Shown here piece after piece: positions 9,730 to 21,179 of a stretch of 64,000 nucleotides of DNA. The translations under genes and the position numbers were made by a program. The notes under the pieces were generated by a model that searched no databases, was not told where the DNA came from, and saw only the letters and a program-made list of their open reading frames with translations. The stretch is taken from assembly GCA_947568835.1 (NCBI GenBank), contig OX387606.1:14756001-14820000 (forward strand). Reading direction: 5' to 3'. Each line of letters starts with the position of its first letter. The stretch's first letter is position 1. The DNA comes from Protonemura montana (lineage: Eukaryota > Arthropoda > Insecta > Plecoptera > Nemouridae).

Positions 9730-11360
9730 AATCTGGTACTCTTCAGTTTTACACATGCTTAAAAATGTATAAAGTTTAAAAAAAAATCTAAAAGTAAACG
9801 TTACCTACTTGCTTTTCTTATCTACATTTTTATCGAAAAAAAACAAACAATTCTGTGTCTTGTGATTTTAGATATTTAGCACGCTTTAATACACGCCACA
9901 AAATATGCATAGTAATTATGAAAACTTTAAGACATGCGTAAGGCCACTCAAACTTTCACACGCATTAGCCTCAGGTGCTTGCTAAGTTGAACGCACCTCC
10001 TTTCTATAATGGGAATGTTCTGGAATACACCACATTGCCCACTCACTTCACAGAGAAACGGCGAGGGTAGCGTCAATCTATCAGCAGTGGCGCACCGAGT
10101 GTTTTACATTAATTGTACGCATTAATTCGTACAAGAAGGTTGATTTAGTCTCACAAACCTCGGAGTTTTTTTTTTTTTTACATAATTGCCTTCCAATTTT
10201 TTAATAAATTTAATGTTAATTGGTGGTCCAAAGATCCTAGGAATAAAGATCCGGAACAAGGATTTTTTGTGGTACCCCTAAGGTTCTCAAATATCATTGT
10301 TGCTATTTAGCATATTTTAACGTTTATGTTTAAGCTATAGGTATGTAGGCACGACAGACTACCTACACAATGTAAATACATTTTTTATTGTTTGAATTGT
10401 CATTAAAATATTTGGCTTGCTACTAAAGGCCCCCACTTTCCAACGGGACAGCTATTCGAGCCGCTCGGTCTGCTAGTCACTAGTAAAGTAACATTACAAA
10501 TTTACCTGCTGTTTGCGCTCTTCAGTGGCGGCACATAAAGTTATTTATTTGGGTGAATCGTAACGAAAGATTAAACAAATCGTTTACCTCGTGAAATGGT
10601 CACAGTTTTGAAGAATTACATTTGGTCAGGTCACTTTTTATTATTTGTTGTGTTGCTTAGATATGGAATTACCATGTAAAACGTACAAGCGTACTACTAC
10701 GGCTCTAATGTTAAACTGTCACCACGAAAAATGGCCGCCAGATGGTTACTTTATCGACGAAAATGATGGTTACTACTAGGTGGAGTCACTGTCGTTTCGA
10801 GTGTTAGGAAATTTAAATTTGTTACTTCTTGCAGATTATTCTTATTTGAGACTAAATAACACTCAATTCATCTTTAATAATGCGAACCTAAACGATTTAT
10901 AAACATTGAGACGTAATTATTCAATTGTAGAGGATTGTAAAAAAAGTTGGCCGCAAGCGCCATTGGATAGCTGCCATTGGAAATTAACGCTGGTCTGCCG
11001 ACTTTACCTATATACTCAATCATTCCTGTGCAAAGGTTTGTTTGCATTCGTAATATGACTCGGGAGACAAGTTAGATAAATAGAATTTGTTTCCGAACGC
11101 AGAGTTTTCTCACACAAAACGTGTGCTCGTCTGAACTGGTGTGAATGCTAAGTACTACACCTTCCCTTGTTGTAACGGCATAATTAGACGCAAAACAAAT
11201 TAAAGCCACGGTGCAAATACACCTCATTCATTTGATTCCCAGATAAAGGATGCTTGCCTTTAATTAAAACACTGATTCGAAGGGTATCAGTGATATTTTT
11301 TAGTTTTTACAAAAATTATGAGTTGTACAAAAAAGCTCGTACTCTTTTATATAGCTTGTA
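9730..11360. other. Non-coding stretch, nothing recognised
   Basis: AT-rich, with no convincing exon or repeat beyond short homopolymers. Confidence 0.5.
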
Positions 11361-11364
11361 TATT

Positions 11365-11832
11365 TTAGCAGCGATCGTACGTTTCATGAAAAATGTGTGA
11401 GCTTATGAAACTTCCAATAATATGCTCGCTGGATGGATTCATCAGTGAAAGGTAGTTTGACGACTGTGAAAATGTATTCAATTTAAATTCATGAAATGAA
11501 ATGAATTTTTTCGTTAACCCGTTTTTTTTTTTGCTTTTGAAAGAAACCATTTCATTTTCCAGAATGAATAACAGTGCCTCACCGGAAAATTCGCAATGGG
11601 ATAAATCTCCCCTGTGAAGCCCTAAAGGCCAAGCATTCTCAGATGAACACCAGCGCTGGGCCTCAAACCCTTGCTTGCTTATTATTTGCATTGAATTATT
11701 TGTCCATGTCTCGAAGTTACTCGGTGGGAAGTCAAGACCTAGTAAAGGCCGACGAATTCCTCTAGTAAAATCGAGTAAAACTTGCCATCTTCGAAACAGG
11801 AATCCAATGACTGTGGACGAGAACAAATTCAT
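11365..11832 (-). CDS. 155-codon open frame, coding status doubtful
   Basis: An ATG-initiated minus-strand frame. The middle part (residues about 55-95, containing GFEAQRWCSSENAWPLGLHR) looks more protein-like than the Lys/Ser-rich ends. The DNA on the plus strand also has a good acceptor at 11562 followed by a short open frame. No family is recognised. About one frame of this length is expected by chance in a window of this size and composition, so I give it little weight; it may be a decayed transposon or random. Confidence 0.12.
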   Translation of the reverse strand: MNLFSSTVIGFLFRRWQVLLDFTRGIRRPLLGLDFPPSNFETWTNNSMQIISKQGFEAQRWCSSENAWPLGLHRGDLSHCEFSGEALLFILENEMVSFKSKKKNGLTKKFISFHEFKLNTFSQSSNYLSLMNPSSEHIIGSFISSHIFHETYDRC

Positions 11833-12050
11833 TTCAAGCGAAATTACTCTGCTAGGCAGAAATGGTGATAACCAATCTCACTTTCTACCTGTAAAGCGAG
11901 TGTAGAAAAATTACAGGAATTTTAGTTAACATTCTGTGCATCCAAGAGTACCTCTCACAACAAGCAAGCATTCTTCAGTTTTCATCAGCGCTAGATTCTC
12001 TCTTTTCATCCTACCTCATCTCACTGAGCTAAATGAAAAAAATGCTCCTG

Positions 12051-12308
12051 TTATATCCATCTTGCTTTTATGATATACCTTGCCACGCTGTTCCAGGTAA
12101 ATTGTATATTCATTTTTTTGGTAATCAAAACAAGCTTCTGTACGGTATTCATAATGCGCAAAGTCTCTGGTCGTGCCGCCACATCCTGCAGCGTCGACGC
12201 CGGATACATTGCTTGAGAATGGCATGCCTTCAAATGCAGCTCAGGCAACTTGTGCGACGGCATTACTGTCTGTTTGAGCACAACTATAATGCCTTCTAAT
12301 GTTCTCAC
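12051..12308 (-). CDS. Candidate exon, protein-like, unknown family
   Basis: A minus-strand frame stays open for 85 codons with a base composition clearly richer in GC than its surroundings. The peptide includes MPSHKLPELHLKACHSQAMY and ASTLQDVAARPETLRIMNTV, a balanced composition unlike the Ser/Phe/Lys-rich chance frames around it. A possible donor (GGCAAG|GTATAT) follows position 12079, splitting a codon after its second base. A possible acceptor (GTTGTGCTCAAACAG) lies near the frame's start. There is no ATG at the frame start, so it would be an internal exon. I recognise no domain. Confidence 0.28.
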   Translation of the reverse strand: MRTLEGIIVVLKQTVMPSHKLPELHLKACHSQAMYPASTLQDVAARPETLRIMNTVQKLVLITKKMNIQFTWNSVARYIIKARWI

Positions 12309-12309
12309 T

Positions 12310-15300
12310 CGCTTTTAGGAAGATTTCCGCAATGTGCTTTCTGTGCGAATTAATCACGAAACCTCTGTGCTTGTTTGGCATTCTTAATTAACACGTTGCT
12401 GTTTAAATAGATACGAAGGTTAATTGTTAAATAATCATACTAACAACTCGGAAAGAAAATTAATATTTCTTTATTTTACTTCTATTTCGAATTATTTTTT
12501 TTTGTTTCTAAGATTTTAGAAGGATATATCGGCTACGTAGCCAAGCATCCCACAAAAATAAACGACGTGGTTTAGCTCTCTAGTCTAATAGACCACTAAT
12601 GGCATAAATTTAGTAATTTTGTCTGTAAGATAATTGAAAAAAATAGCGGATTGTCAAAGCAAGGAAACAATTGTGTGTAGTGTCACAAGGGCGAAGTTGT
12701 TAGAAAATCGTAGGCAATCGAAAATCGTAATCATTGATTACATTTTTTAACGAGCCTATAACCTTGGCTGTGAATGTCTTGAAGTTTGCGGCTAGATGCA
12801 GTGAATTATAAGCAAGATCGCCTTTCATGTGACCAGAAATTGATCAAGAAGTTGTGACTTACAAAGAAATATGCAATTTTATTCCTAATCCAATAAATGT
12901 ATATCAAAAGCACACTGCCAGTTTTTAACAACACATATTTTGGATTTTATTTATTTTTTTTTTTCGCCATAAGATAAATATTTGCCACGATTGTCTCTTG
13001 ACACGCGAGTATCGCTCAAACTTTGCTAGTTAACCCACCCTCCACCAGGATCTCTGCTCCACCCCTCGCCAATTATTCTATTATTAGCTTTTCCTAAAAA
13101 TCCAGTTATCCCAAGAATATCACCTAACACAAAAACAAAATTGAACAGCACCCGTCGAACTAAAAGCCACACTTAGGTCCAGTATCACGTCGTAACTGAA
13201 GCCGGATCCGCAAAGCTGAGTTTAAGCTTAACCCCTTTACATTTGGGGATAAAGCTTCTATCACCATGGTAGCAACCTCTGAAAATTTGTAAACACCGTC
13301 TGTGATTGGCTGAACGTTTTTAAATCTGAGGTTAAATTTAAACTTTTCTCGGGGGCTTAAACTATTTTAGTCATGAACAACCCTAAGCATTCGTAACGCA
13401 ATAGATCGAAACTATAAACAACCAATTTTTGATGATGATGCTTCGACCATGTTTATAATAAAATAAACTATTGTGTTAGCAGGCCACACGTTTTAATGAG
13501 AGCAATCTCGAGAGGTTATAGGTATTTTTGATTTGGTTTTCGTACCACTTAAGGTCCGAAAGTAAGTTTGACAGTCGTCTCACGCTGTAAGATTTCATTC
13601 GTTGGGTTTCAAATTAATGGAATTCTGTGGACGTCTTGCGATAAACATTCACTTGAAAGGAATTCCTTCTCTATCTGTCGTTTATATATAAGAAAAAAAA
13701 CTTTACACTGTTATTTTCTTTTCTTTTTCTCCCTCTTGTTTCGATCTGATTTGCATTTGCTGAAGCGAGCTTCGGTGAACGGGGAGTGAGGACAGATGGT
13801 CTGCGAAAAAATAAATGAAAACAAGCAGGAAAAGCAGTGGAAAAGCGGTGGAAAAGCGCTAGCAAAGCGATTACGGGTTCGAGAGCGGGTAGAGATTAAT
13901 GGACCAGTTTCGGTGGAGGCGCCCGATTTGGCGAATGCAATAAAGAATTGATAAGCGGGTTGGGGTTGCTTCGTAAAATTATTAAGTAGGTTATTGGTGT
14001 AAACCTTTTTAGGGATTTCCAACCGAACTTTAAGCCCTGATGATAAAACGCACTCTGAATTCTCACGTGACGTAAAACATGTCACACACAATTTCGCTAT
14101 CGTTCGCTATTATCGAAAACTGTTGTCTGAACAGAGAGATTTTTGTTTTTCTTAATTCAGATTTCATCTTTATTGTTGGTTCACTTCTGATTTGACACCC
14201 ATGACCCCACTTTCCTTTATTAGCGGATTTATACATTTTGAATTGTCTACATTGTTAAATTCAGTTTGTTCACCTCCTAATACTCAAGTGGGTATTCAAA
14301 CCCCCCGGGGAGGTTCAAAGACGATATTTCGGGAAACATCTGAAAAAGAAGTGTGACTCGGAAAGGTTTCATGAAGACGTTTCAAGGACTGGCTCTTTCA
14401 TAAACTAATCTCATCCAAAGAAATTAGATTTGTCAATACTAATTAACAAGAGTTTGTATTTCGTCAGACTATCTCATGCGGGCCGGAATCATCGAGAGTG
14501 AGATAGTGGGGCAGGGAGCAAAGGAGGCAGGGAGCCGGAGGAAATGATGGCTGCGATGGAAAAATCAAACGAGATAAAGTGAAGACCTCTAATAAAACAG
14601 CAGAGAGCCCGCCATATTTCGTGCGTCAAAAGAAATTCGTGCCCGTGCCAAAGAAACTTTAATTATAATTTTAATGGCAGAAGCCAAACTTTGACGGGCT
14701 CTTGAACTGTGCGAACGAGACTCCGTCGCGATCAATGTGAAGATGTTTTAGTAATTGGACGATAGAATCGCGAAATTACTCATTAATCTGGAGGATCAAA
14801 TGTTTCACGAGGGTTTTTACGCGAGGAGGGAAAATTATCGAAAGAAAGCTGAATCAGGTTTTGCAAGCAGGCTACATATTGACTCATTATTAACCAAGCC
14901 GGGTTGCATTTCAAAGGGCATTAATAACGTAACGGAGGTGAACGACAGGTTCGGTTGACAGGTCAAGTGGGGGGTGCGAGGGGAGAGGTCAGGGGTGGGA
15001 GACGGGTTGGTATTTTCCAACGAGTGTGGGAAATCCTCTTTTCCAGTTGTCTAGCAAAAGTGTGTCCAGTCGCGACGAATAAGTTATGAATGTGGATGTC
15101 AGTTGTCAGTTGTGTTGTCATATGAACTGATCGATAACAATAACACAACTTTTGTCTTCCGATTTGACTGTTTTTTTGTTTGTTTATTTTAGTGGTGGGA
15201 GGCTGGCACGTCAGGGGCAGGGGAGGTAATTTATTGCCAGAAAATCCGTCACTCCTCTGCGAAAACGGGTTCACAAACTTTACTGATCGAAGCCATCATG

Positions 15301-16706
15301 CACGCGCGTTCGTGTGTGGATGTGCGTTCGCTTTGTAGTTTCTAGTTTTGCCACATGTGAATATTTTATAGAAAACAACATGCCTATATAAAATCTGCAA
15401 TTCAATCGATCAACCGATTTGACATCAGCCAGCCAGACACGTAGAACAAAACGCTTTGCAAAACCCCAAAACAAGTTCAAACAGAAACAAGAACAAACAA
15501 AATTTGGGGAAAAATAAAAAATTCAAATGCTTTCAGTTTATTTCCCTGCTAAACAAGAACACAAAACAGCAGACTGGACTAAAAATCCCACTCAATTCCC
15601 CCGTTCACACATGCCCATACGCAGAGCGCAAACTCAAACGTGATTAAATACCCACTTTTCCACTTTTCCGAGCTCGCCACGAGCTGTCGAACATATTTTG
15701 ACGTTTGCGGTAAGTAGCTGGTACCGCACAATTCGATCACTAATTGCAAGCGCGTGTTCCGGTTCCGGCCTGGCTGGCTGCTAATGAAAAGCGACCTATG
15801 TTTCCCGGCGGCACCGAACCCATGTCCCTTGGGGACCGAAGCGCTAGAGTGGTAGGACCGCGAATCACAATTATCGCGACCAATGGGGTCCTGCCCATGG
15901 GCGTCGTCGGTAGCGAATCACTTGTCTAATATTGTTGCCGAGGATGATAGTTTGATAAAGGTTAATCAATATTGAATAACATGGTGAAATGCTCAATTCT
16001 ATTAATTGAAGATGACAGTTTAAAATGAGCCCGATGGCACACATGTTCTGCCAGTACACCCCAATACCCGGTACATGTTCTTTAACGGTAGTGATCTGGT
16101 TTAACTGCAATTGTATTCAGCAGAGTAAGCCATTTTCTCCACCTCCTTTTTTGGTAAAACTTTGTGAAAAATTGAGCTGGATTTGTCCTGCACTACTGAA
16201 ACACCACCGAATCCAGAATGGAATGCTAACGATTGTGGTAACCTGCACTTAGAGCGTAACGTTGCATCAGTGTGGCGATGTTCGTGCTCCCAGTTTCTTG
16301 TCTTAAATAAATCTAGCCTACGTTGGTGTGCACATCCGGGGCAAATCTTATCAGGGGACGACACTGAAATTGGCTCAGACCTCGGTTCAAACTCACAGTC
16401 AAGTTGTTAATTACATTCCAAACGAACGATTCTTTCCAAATTAAATGCCTTGAAAAAAAAAACATTTACAGAAATCAACTCCGAATTGCTATACAAAATA
16501 TAAACAATGACTACTTTTCTTTAATTTTTGATCTGCGAGTTTTGAGAACTTAGCGAGTTCCCTAGAATTTTGGTCGAACATGAATACAAGTGCCCATGTA
16601 TGTGCTGATAATTTATGTGAAATACAGTCATATCAAAACAGTTGACCACTTAGAGGTAAGAAAACTTAGAGGACGTTGACTTTGTTTTAAGCTGGCTAGC
16701 AAAATG
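12310..16706. other. Non-coding stretch with a GC-richer segment
   Basis: Mostly AT-rich with no convincing exon. The segments 14460-15020 and 15650-15910 are visibly richer in G and C and contain purine-rich blocks, but all frames are short. They could be regulatory; nothing specific is recognised. Confidence 0.4.
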
Positions 16707-16760
16707 GCTTGCAATGCTTCCACAGCTTGCGATGCTTGCACAGCTTGCAAAGCTTGCAAG
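16707..16760 (+). repeat. 9-bp minisatellite (GCTTGCAAT-type, six units)
   Basis: GCTT recurs exactly every 9 bases at 16707, 16716, 16725, 16734, 16743 and 16752. One frame reads through it as LPQLAMLAQLAKLA, but the 93-codon frame has no other support. Confidence 0.85.
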
Positions 16761-16764
16761 GCAG

Positions 16765-19700
16765 CAATTTATACTCAATATCCTGGCCAATACGAGTACT
16801 GAAAGGCAATCATTGGAAATTAAAAACGGTAAAGCTAAAACTCTTTCAAGTTATTTAATCTCGCGTAATCCGGAGGGCAGATTTCAGAGTCGTTCTGTAT
16901 ATTTTCAAATCGAGGCCAATCGCAATAAGCAAGCGCTACACTTTGCACGTGCAGTGCACTGGCGATGCACTGGGTATGCACATGCATTTAATTGATCGTG
17001 AGCTGGTGGTGGTTCGCAATGATGTTTCGATCCCTGCACGCTGTTTGAGCGTCGAGCACCGTGTAAACTCCCGAGATTAGTTCGTTCTGTGCAGTCGTGT
17101 GTAGTTGGATGAGGTACACGAATTACGCTTAATTAATTGCCAAATGATTTTCGAACCGAATCCGAGTTACGATTATTATATTTTAAGTCATTTTCATTTG
17201 AAAATCATCGAATACATAGTCGGGACAGTTTCACACCCTCATGGAACCACAGTGGTCGGGTTAAACTGGCGGGCAGTCGTTCAACGTTTTGGGGTAGGTT
17301 ATTTTTGTGATCGTACAAAACAGATTCGTGGAAAGGGTAATCAGCTGACTTTATGCAAACATATGGTATGGCGGTAAAGCAAATGAGGACACAAATGGAA
17401 TTCTTGGAAATTCACACGCAATTAAATTGTTTAACAAATACAAGTAGATTAAGGGCTCAGTGATATTGCTTTTTGACGATCCTGATATTTGATCCTGTAC
17501 TAGACTAATTTTAAATTACTAAATTAAGACAATCGAGTTGTTGCAACATTTGTATTGATCTAGAAGTACAGTACAGTACGACTGGGTGGAACAGACACAG
17601 TATTTTTAGATAACATTCTTTTTTTAAAACGTCGTGATTTCTTACTATTTTGAAAACCATTTTTTTTTTATTTATTTATTTTTTATTTATTTATTATTGT
17701 TTTTAACAAAAACATTGTTTTAACAATTTGTACAATACATACATAGTTATAATAAAAATAATAAAACACATTAATCCTTTACTCCCTTACCATGCCTAAA
17801 TATGATTTAAATTCTTTGACGCTGTAAAAGGCATGCGATCACCCCGCTCTAATTACGAATCAAATTACTCTAAAGGTAATTATCAGGTTATTGTAATTAT
17901 CAACTTTACAGGCATGCGTAGTTTGTGGTTAATTACCATTTGAAGCGATCTCGTTGATATAGAGGTAATTACATTCGGAATACTGCACGATTTATTTCTG
18001 GAATGTGAAAACTGCATAATTTCACAAAAACCACGCGTTTTTTTTTGTTTTTGTGCTCAAGAAAAATTCAGCGAAGACAATAAAAATAAGACAAATGTGA
18101 CTTGCGCATCAGTAATTTCCCTCCTCGCAACTAGCACTGACTAGTGCTTCGTTCACACCTCTATACGCCCAGAGGTTGAACACTTTTTCAAAAAAACTCT
18201 TATAGTTCACGAGCACGACTGACTCAACCTACGGCTACATCCCATTTCTTCGAGACGTCTTTTTTTAACTATTTTCAAAATCCAGTTGTAAATCATTCCT
18301 TTATTTTCCTATTTCCTTCACTTTTTATCAATCTTCTTTTTGTTTAGTAATTACTTTCTTCTCCTCGCACGTCGCCTTTGCGCCTCGTTTTTCTCCGGGT
18401 TCACCGTCTTCTGGCACACACACTCACACACACACATTTCTATATAATACACAAAAATGCCATCGCTGTCTACTCGTTCGTTCCTTTCTCTGCCTCGGAT
18501 CGCGCAAAGCTTTACCAGCCGAACCGTTCACGGAATCGTGGATGACGGCGGGAAAAAAGGCGAGAAAACTACAAGCGACGGCGGCGGAGGCGACGGCAGC
18601 GGTGGCGGCGTAGTTTTTGTGCAAATCCTAGCGCCCAGTTTAGCGTGACAGTTATCACAACGCGACGCTACTGGCAGACGCAACAGCGTGTGTGGAACGT
18701 TTGGTGAGGGGATGGGAGAGATTCATGCATGGGCCAGGGCTATGGTAGCTGCCGTGCTATTCCATTCGACGTACCATTGCTTACTGCTTGACTTACTATT
18801 ATTGGCATCGTGGTGTCGACGCGATGAAAAGGGCAAAAAGGAAGCGCGCCGTGATATTGTCGGAAAGGGTCGTGCACACGCGATGCTATATCGCCCGTAT
18901 CAAAGAGCAATCAAAACAATTGTAGACACAGGGCTTTTTTCGTTGAATGTTTTACGGTTTCGTGGGAAATCTAAAAGAAATCTCGTTCGAATTGTTGTGT
19001 TGTGTGGGAGTGGGGATGTGTTTTGTATTTGTAGGTCTAATCGTTTTATCGGTAGTGATGAGAATTGCTTGCGTAATGATATGCTGTTGACCCAAGCAGG
19101 AATTACGCTCTGCTGTGCAAACAGCTGAGGGGTTAAGCATGGTAATTTCAAATTACCACTGAAGAGTTAATTTTGGTAATTAAATTTTATGGAAGAGTTA
19201 AAACTCGATATAATTTATTCCTTAAAATAATGAAAAAAGTTTTGAAAATTGTACAGAGAATTTACTTGACCCTTATTTTGAGACTCCTTTGATGCCAACA
19301 ACAGTATAAATACAATTCACCCTGCCGATCTTTGTAAATACATCAATTATAATTTATGTCTTTGATACACATGGGCGATGGCTTCTTGATATGGGTAGAC
19401 AAACACACTGACGCATCTGTATTCGCCGTTCCACGAACTGGTACAGCGCAGCATCACTAAATGAACAAACGAACGAGCCCGGAAAATGGTTCATCTCATC
19501 AACCATAATCTCAGTTGAATGTAAATTAGAAACTAAATATCTCATGCAGATTTGCATGCTCTGAGCGATTTTCCGCAATAGACAATCGCCCAGTAAACTT
19601 GGTGTATCGATTTCGACCAGAGGCTAGAGAGGCACTCGCGTATACACGCACACACGCACTCTCACGCACAGATCGACGCAATTTCAGCGGGCGACGTGCC

Positions 19701-19900
19701 GTTTGTTGTTTTTGGTGTTATTGTTTTGTGAGCCAGCAGCTTTACCGCTCTGATCTGCCACATGCGGTTTGCTTGCTTGCGGGAAATTGAGAGCCGATTG
19801 GGCGCATTCCATTTTATTTCTGACGGGCAAACAGGTTAAAGGTCTGGGAAAGCTTCCAGAGTCGACAGAAAGAATTCGAAAAAGAAAGAAATTTGCGTGT
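16765..19900. other. Non-coding stretch with simple repeats
   Basis: It contains a (TTTA)n block at about 17658-17700, (CA)n at about 18415-18437 and a GGC-rich patch at about 18545-18610. The open frames through the last of these (both strands) are compositional. A Ser/Ala-rich signal-peptide-like frame on the minus strand starts at TTG, not ATG, and was not accepted. No gene is recognised. Confidence 0.45.
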
Positions 19901-19904
19901 GGGT

Positions 19905-20338
19905 CAGACGATTTTGTTTGTTGGAAACACCGATTCTTTTGAGATCACCGAAGTTAAGCATCACTGCGCGAGGTCAGTTAACGGATGGTTGACCATGTTA
20001 CACGTGACAAGTTGAGGTTGGAGATATTGAATACCAGGCTGTATTACAGCAACTTCATTCGCCTTGCTTATCATCATTTAGAGAGCATAGATTTGTTTAG
20101 GAATCATGTTGTTCGCGTTGTACCGTCCTTCGGAAGGGACGTTAAACCGGTGCTCCAATGGGTTGCTCTCCATGCCGACACCGGGATTCTTCTCCTCCCT
20201 TCTAGGCTAGGTTAGATTTATCATCCTCATCATCATCTTCTCATTCACTGACGCCGTCTGACCAGTCCATTTGTTACAACAGTAAGTCGTTAAACCCCAA
20301 TTGCCAATCAATCAATCAATCAATCAATCAATCGACCA
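19905..20338 (+). mobile_element. 5S rRNA-headed SINE, copy C, internally rearranged
   Basis: The head reads TTGGAAACACCGATTCTTTT, GAGATCACCGAAGTTAAGCA, then a damaged box C (GGATGGTTGACC). The body shares ATTCGCCTTGCT and the central TCCTTCGGAAGGGACGTTAA with the other copies. Between that and the TTCTAGGCTAGGTT / TCATCCTCATCATC block it is shorter than copies A and D. It ends in a clean (AATC)n tail at about 20305-20332. Confidence 0.85.
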
Positions 20339-20702
20339 ATTCAACATTATGAAGTAAATCATAATTTATTTTCATTTTTATAACCTTTTTCTTCGCGCAA
20401 TTAAGTTAAACCAGTCTAGAATATTTTATTTTTTGTTGCAAAATACAACTGGTAGAACAAAGAAATATTAATATTATAAACTAGGGCTTTGTGACTAATT
20501 TAGTTGGGATGTGGATGAGTGTAGGTTTTATTGGTGGTAATTTGATAGTTAACGAATCGAGTATTAAATGCTTGGGATATTTAAATAGACTGTTAGAGAT
20601 AGTGATCCAAAATGAACCCACTTGCATTCAAACTTGGAAAATAAAACAACCACTTCACAGCCTTACTACTGCAAATGGATGCCTACTCTAGATTCAAGGC
20701 CA

Positions 20703-21176
20703 GAGTCATTCGAGAGTTCGCGCATTTCTTTGGCGTATTAAATAAATTGACTCTGCATTTTAGCAAACCAGAGTCGATGGATTAAATACGCATTTTGTCG
20801 GCGAGTGGGAGTATATCGACTCTTGAATTTTAGACAGAGTCTTTGGAGAGTACGCGCATATCTTTGGCGTATCAAATATATCAACTCTGCATTTTAGCAA
20901 ACCAGAGTCGATGAATTAAATACGCATTTTGTCGGCGAGTGGGAGTATATCGACTCTTGAATTTTAGACAGAGTCTTTGGAGAGTACGCGCATATCTTTG
21001 GCGTATTAAGTATATCGACTCTGCATTTTAGCAAACCAGAGTCAATGGATTAAAAACGCATTTTGTCGGCGAGTGGGAGTATATCGACTCTTGAATTTTA
21101 GACAGAGTCTTTGGAGAGTGCGCGCATATCTATGGCGTATTAAATATATCGACTCTGCATTTTAGCAAACCAGAGT
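20703..21176. repeat. 134-bp minisatellite, about 3.5 units
   Basis: GAGTC-starting units begin at 20703, 20837, 20971 and 21105, exactly 134 bp apart; the fourth is cut after about 70 bp. The last two full units are nearly identical. Each unit holds two small inverted repeats built on GACTC/GAGTC (GACTCTG, 13-nt loop, CAGAGTC; and GACTCT, 12-nt loop, AGAGTC). A degenerate extra half-unit may precede 20703. Confidence 0.95.
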
Positions 21177-21179
21177 TAC

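Noticed and set aside
11563-11618. Good acceptor followed by MNNSASPENSQWDKSPL and a stop, plus strand
   Set aside because: Short, no upstream exon, and overlapped by a longer frame on the other strand.
17658-17770. (TTTA)n followed by ACAATTTGTACAATACATACA, resembling a LINE 3' end
   Set aside because: No reverse-transcriptase coding remnant was found nearby, so only a simple repeat is supported.
18424-18648. Ala-rich signal-like frame (minus) and Ser/Gly-rich frame (plus)
   Set aside because: The minus frame begins with TTG, not ATG, and both cross a GGC-rich simple repeat.
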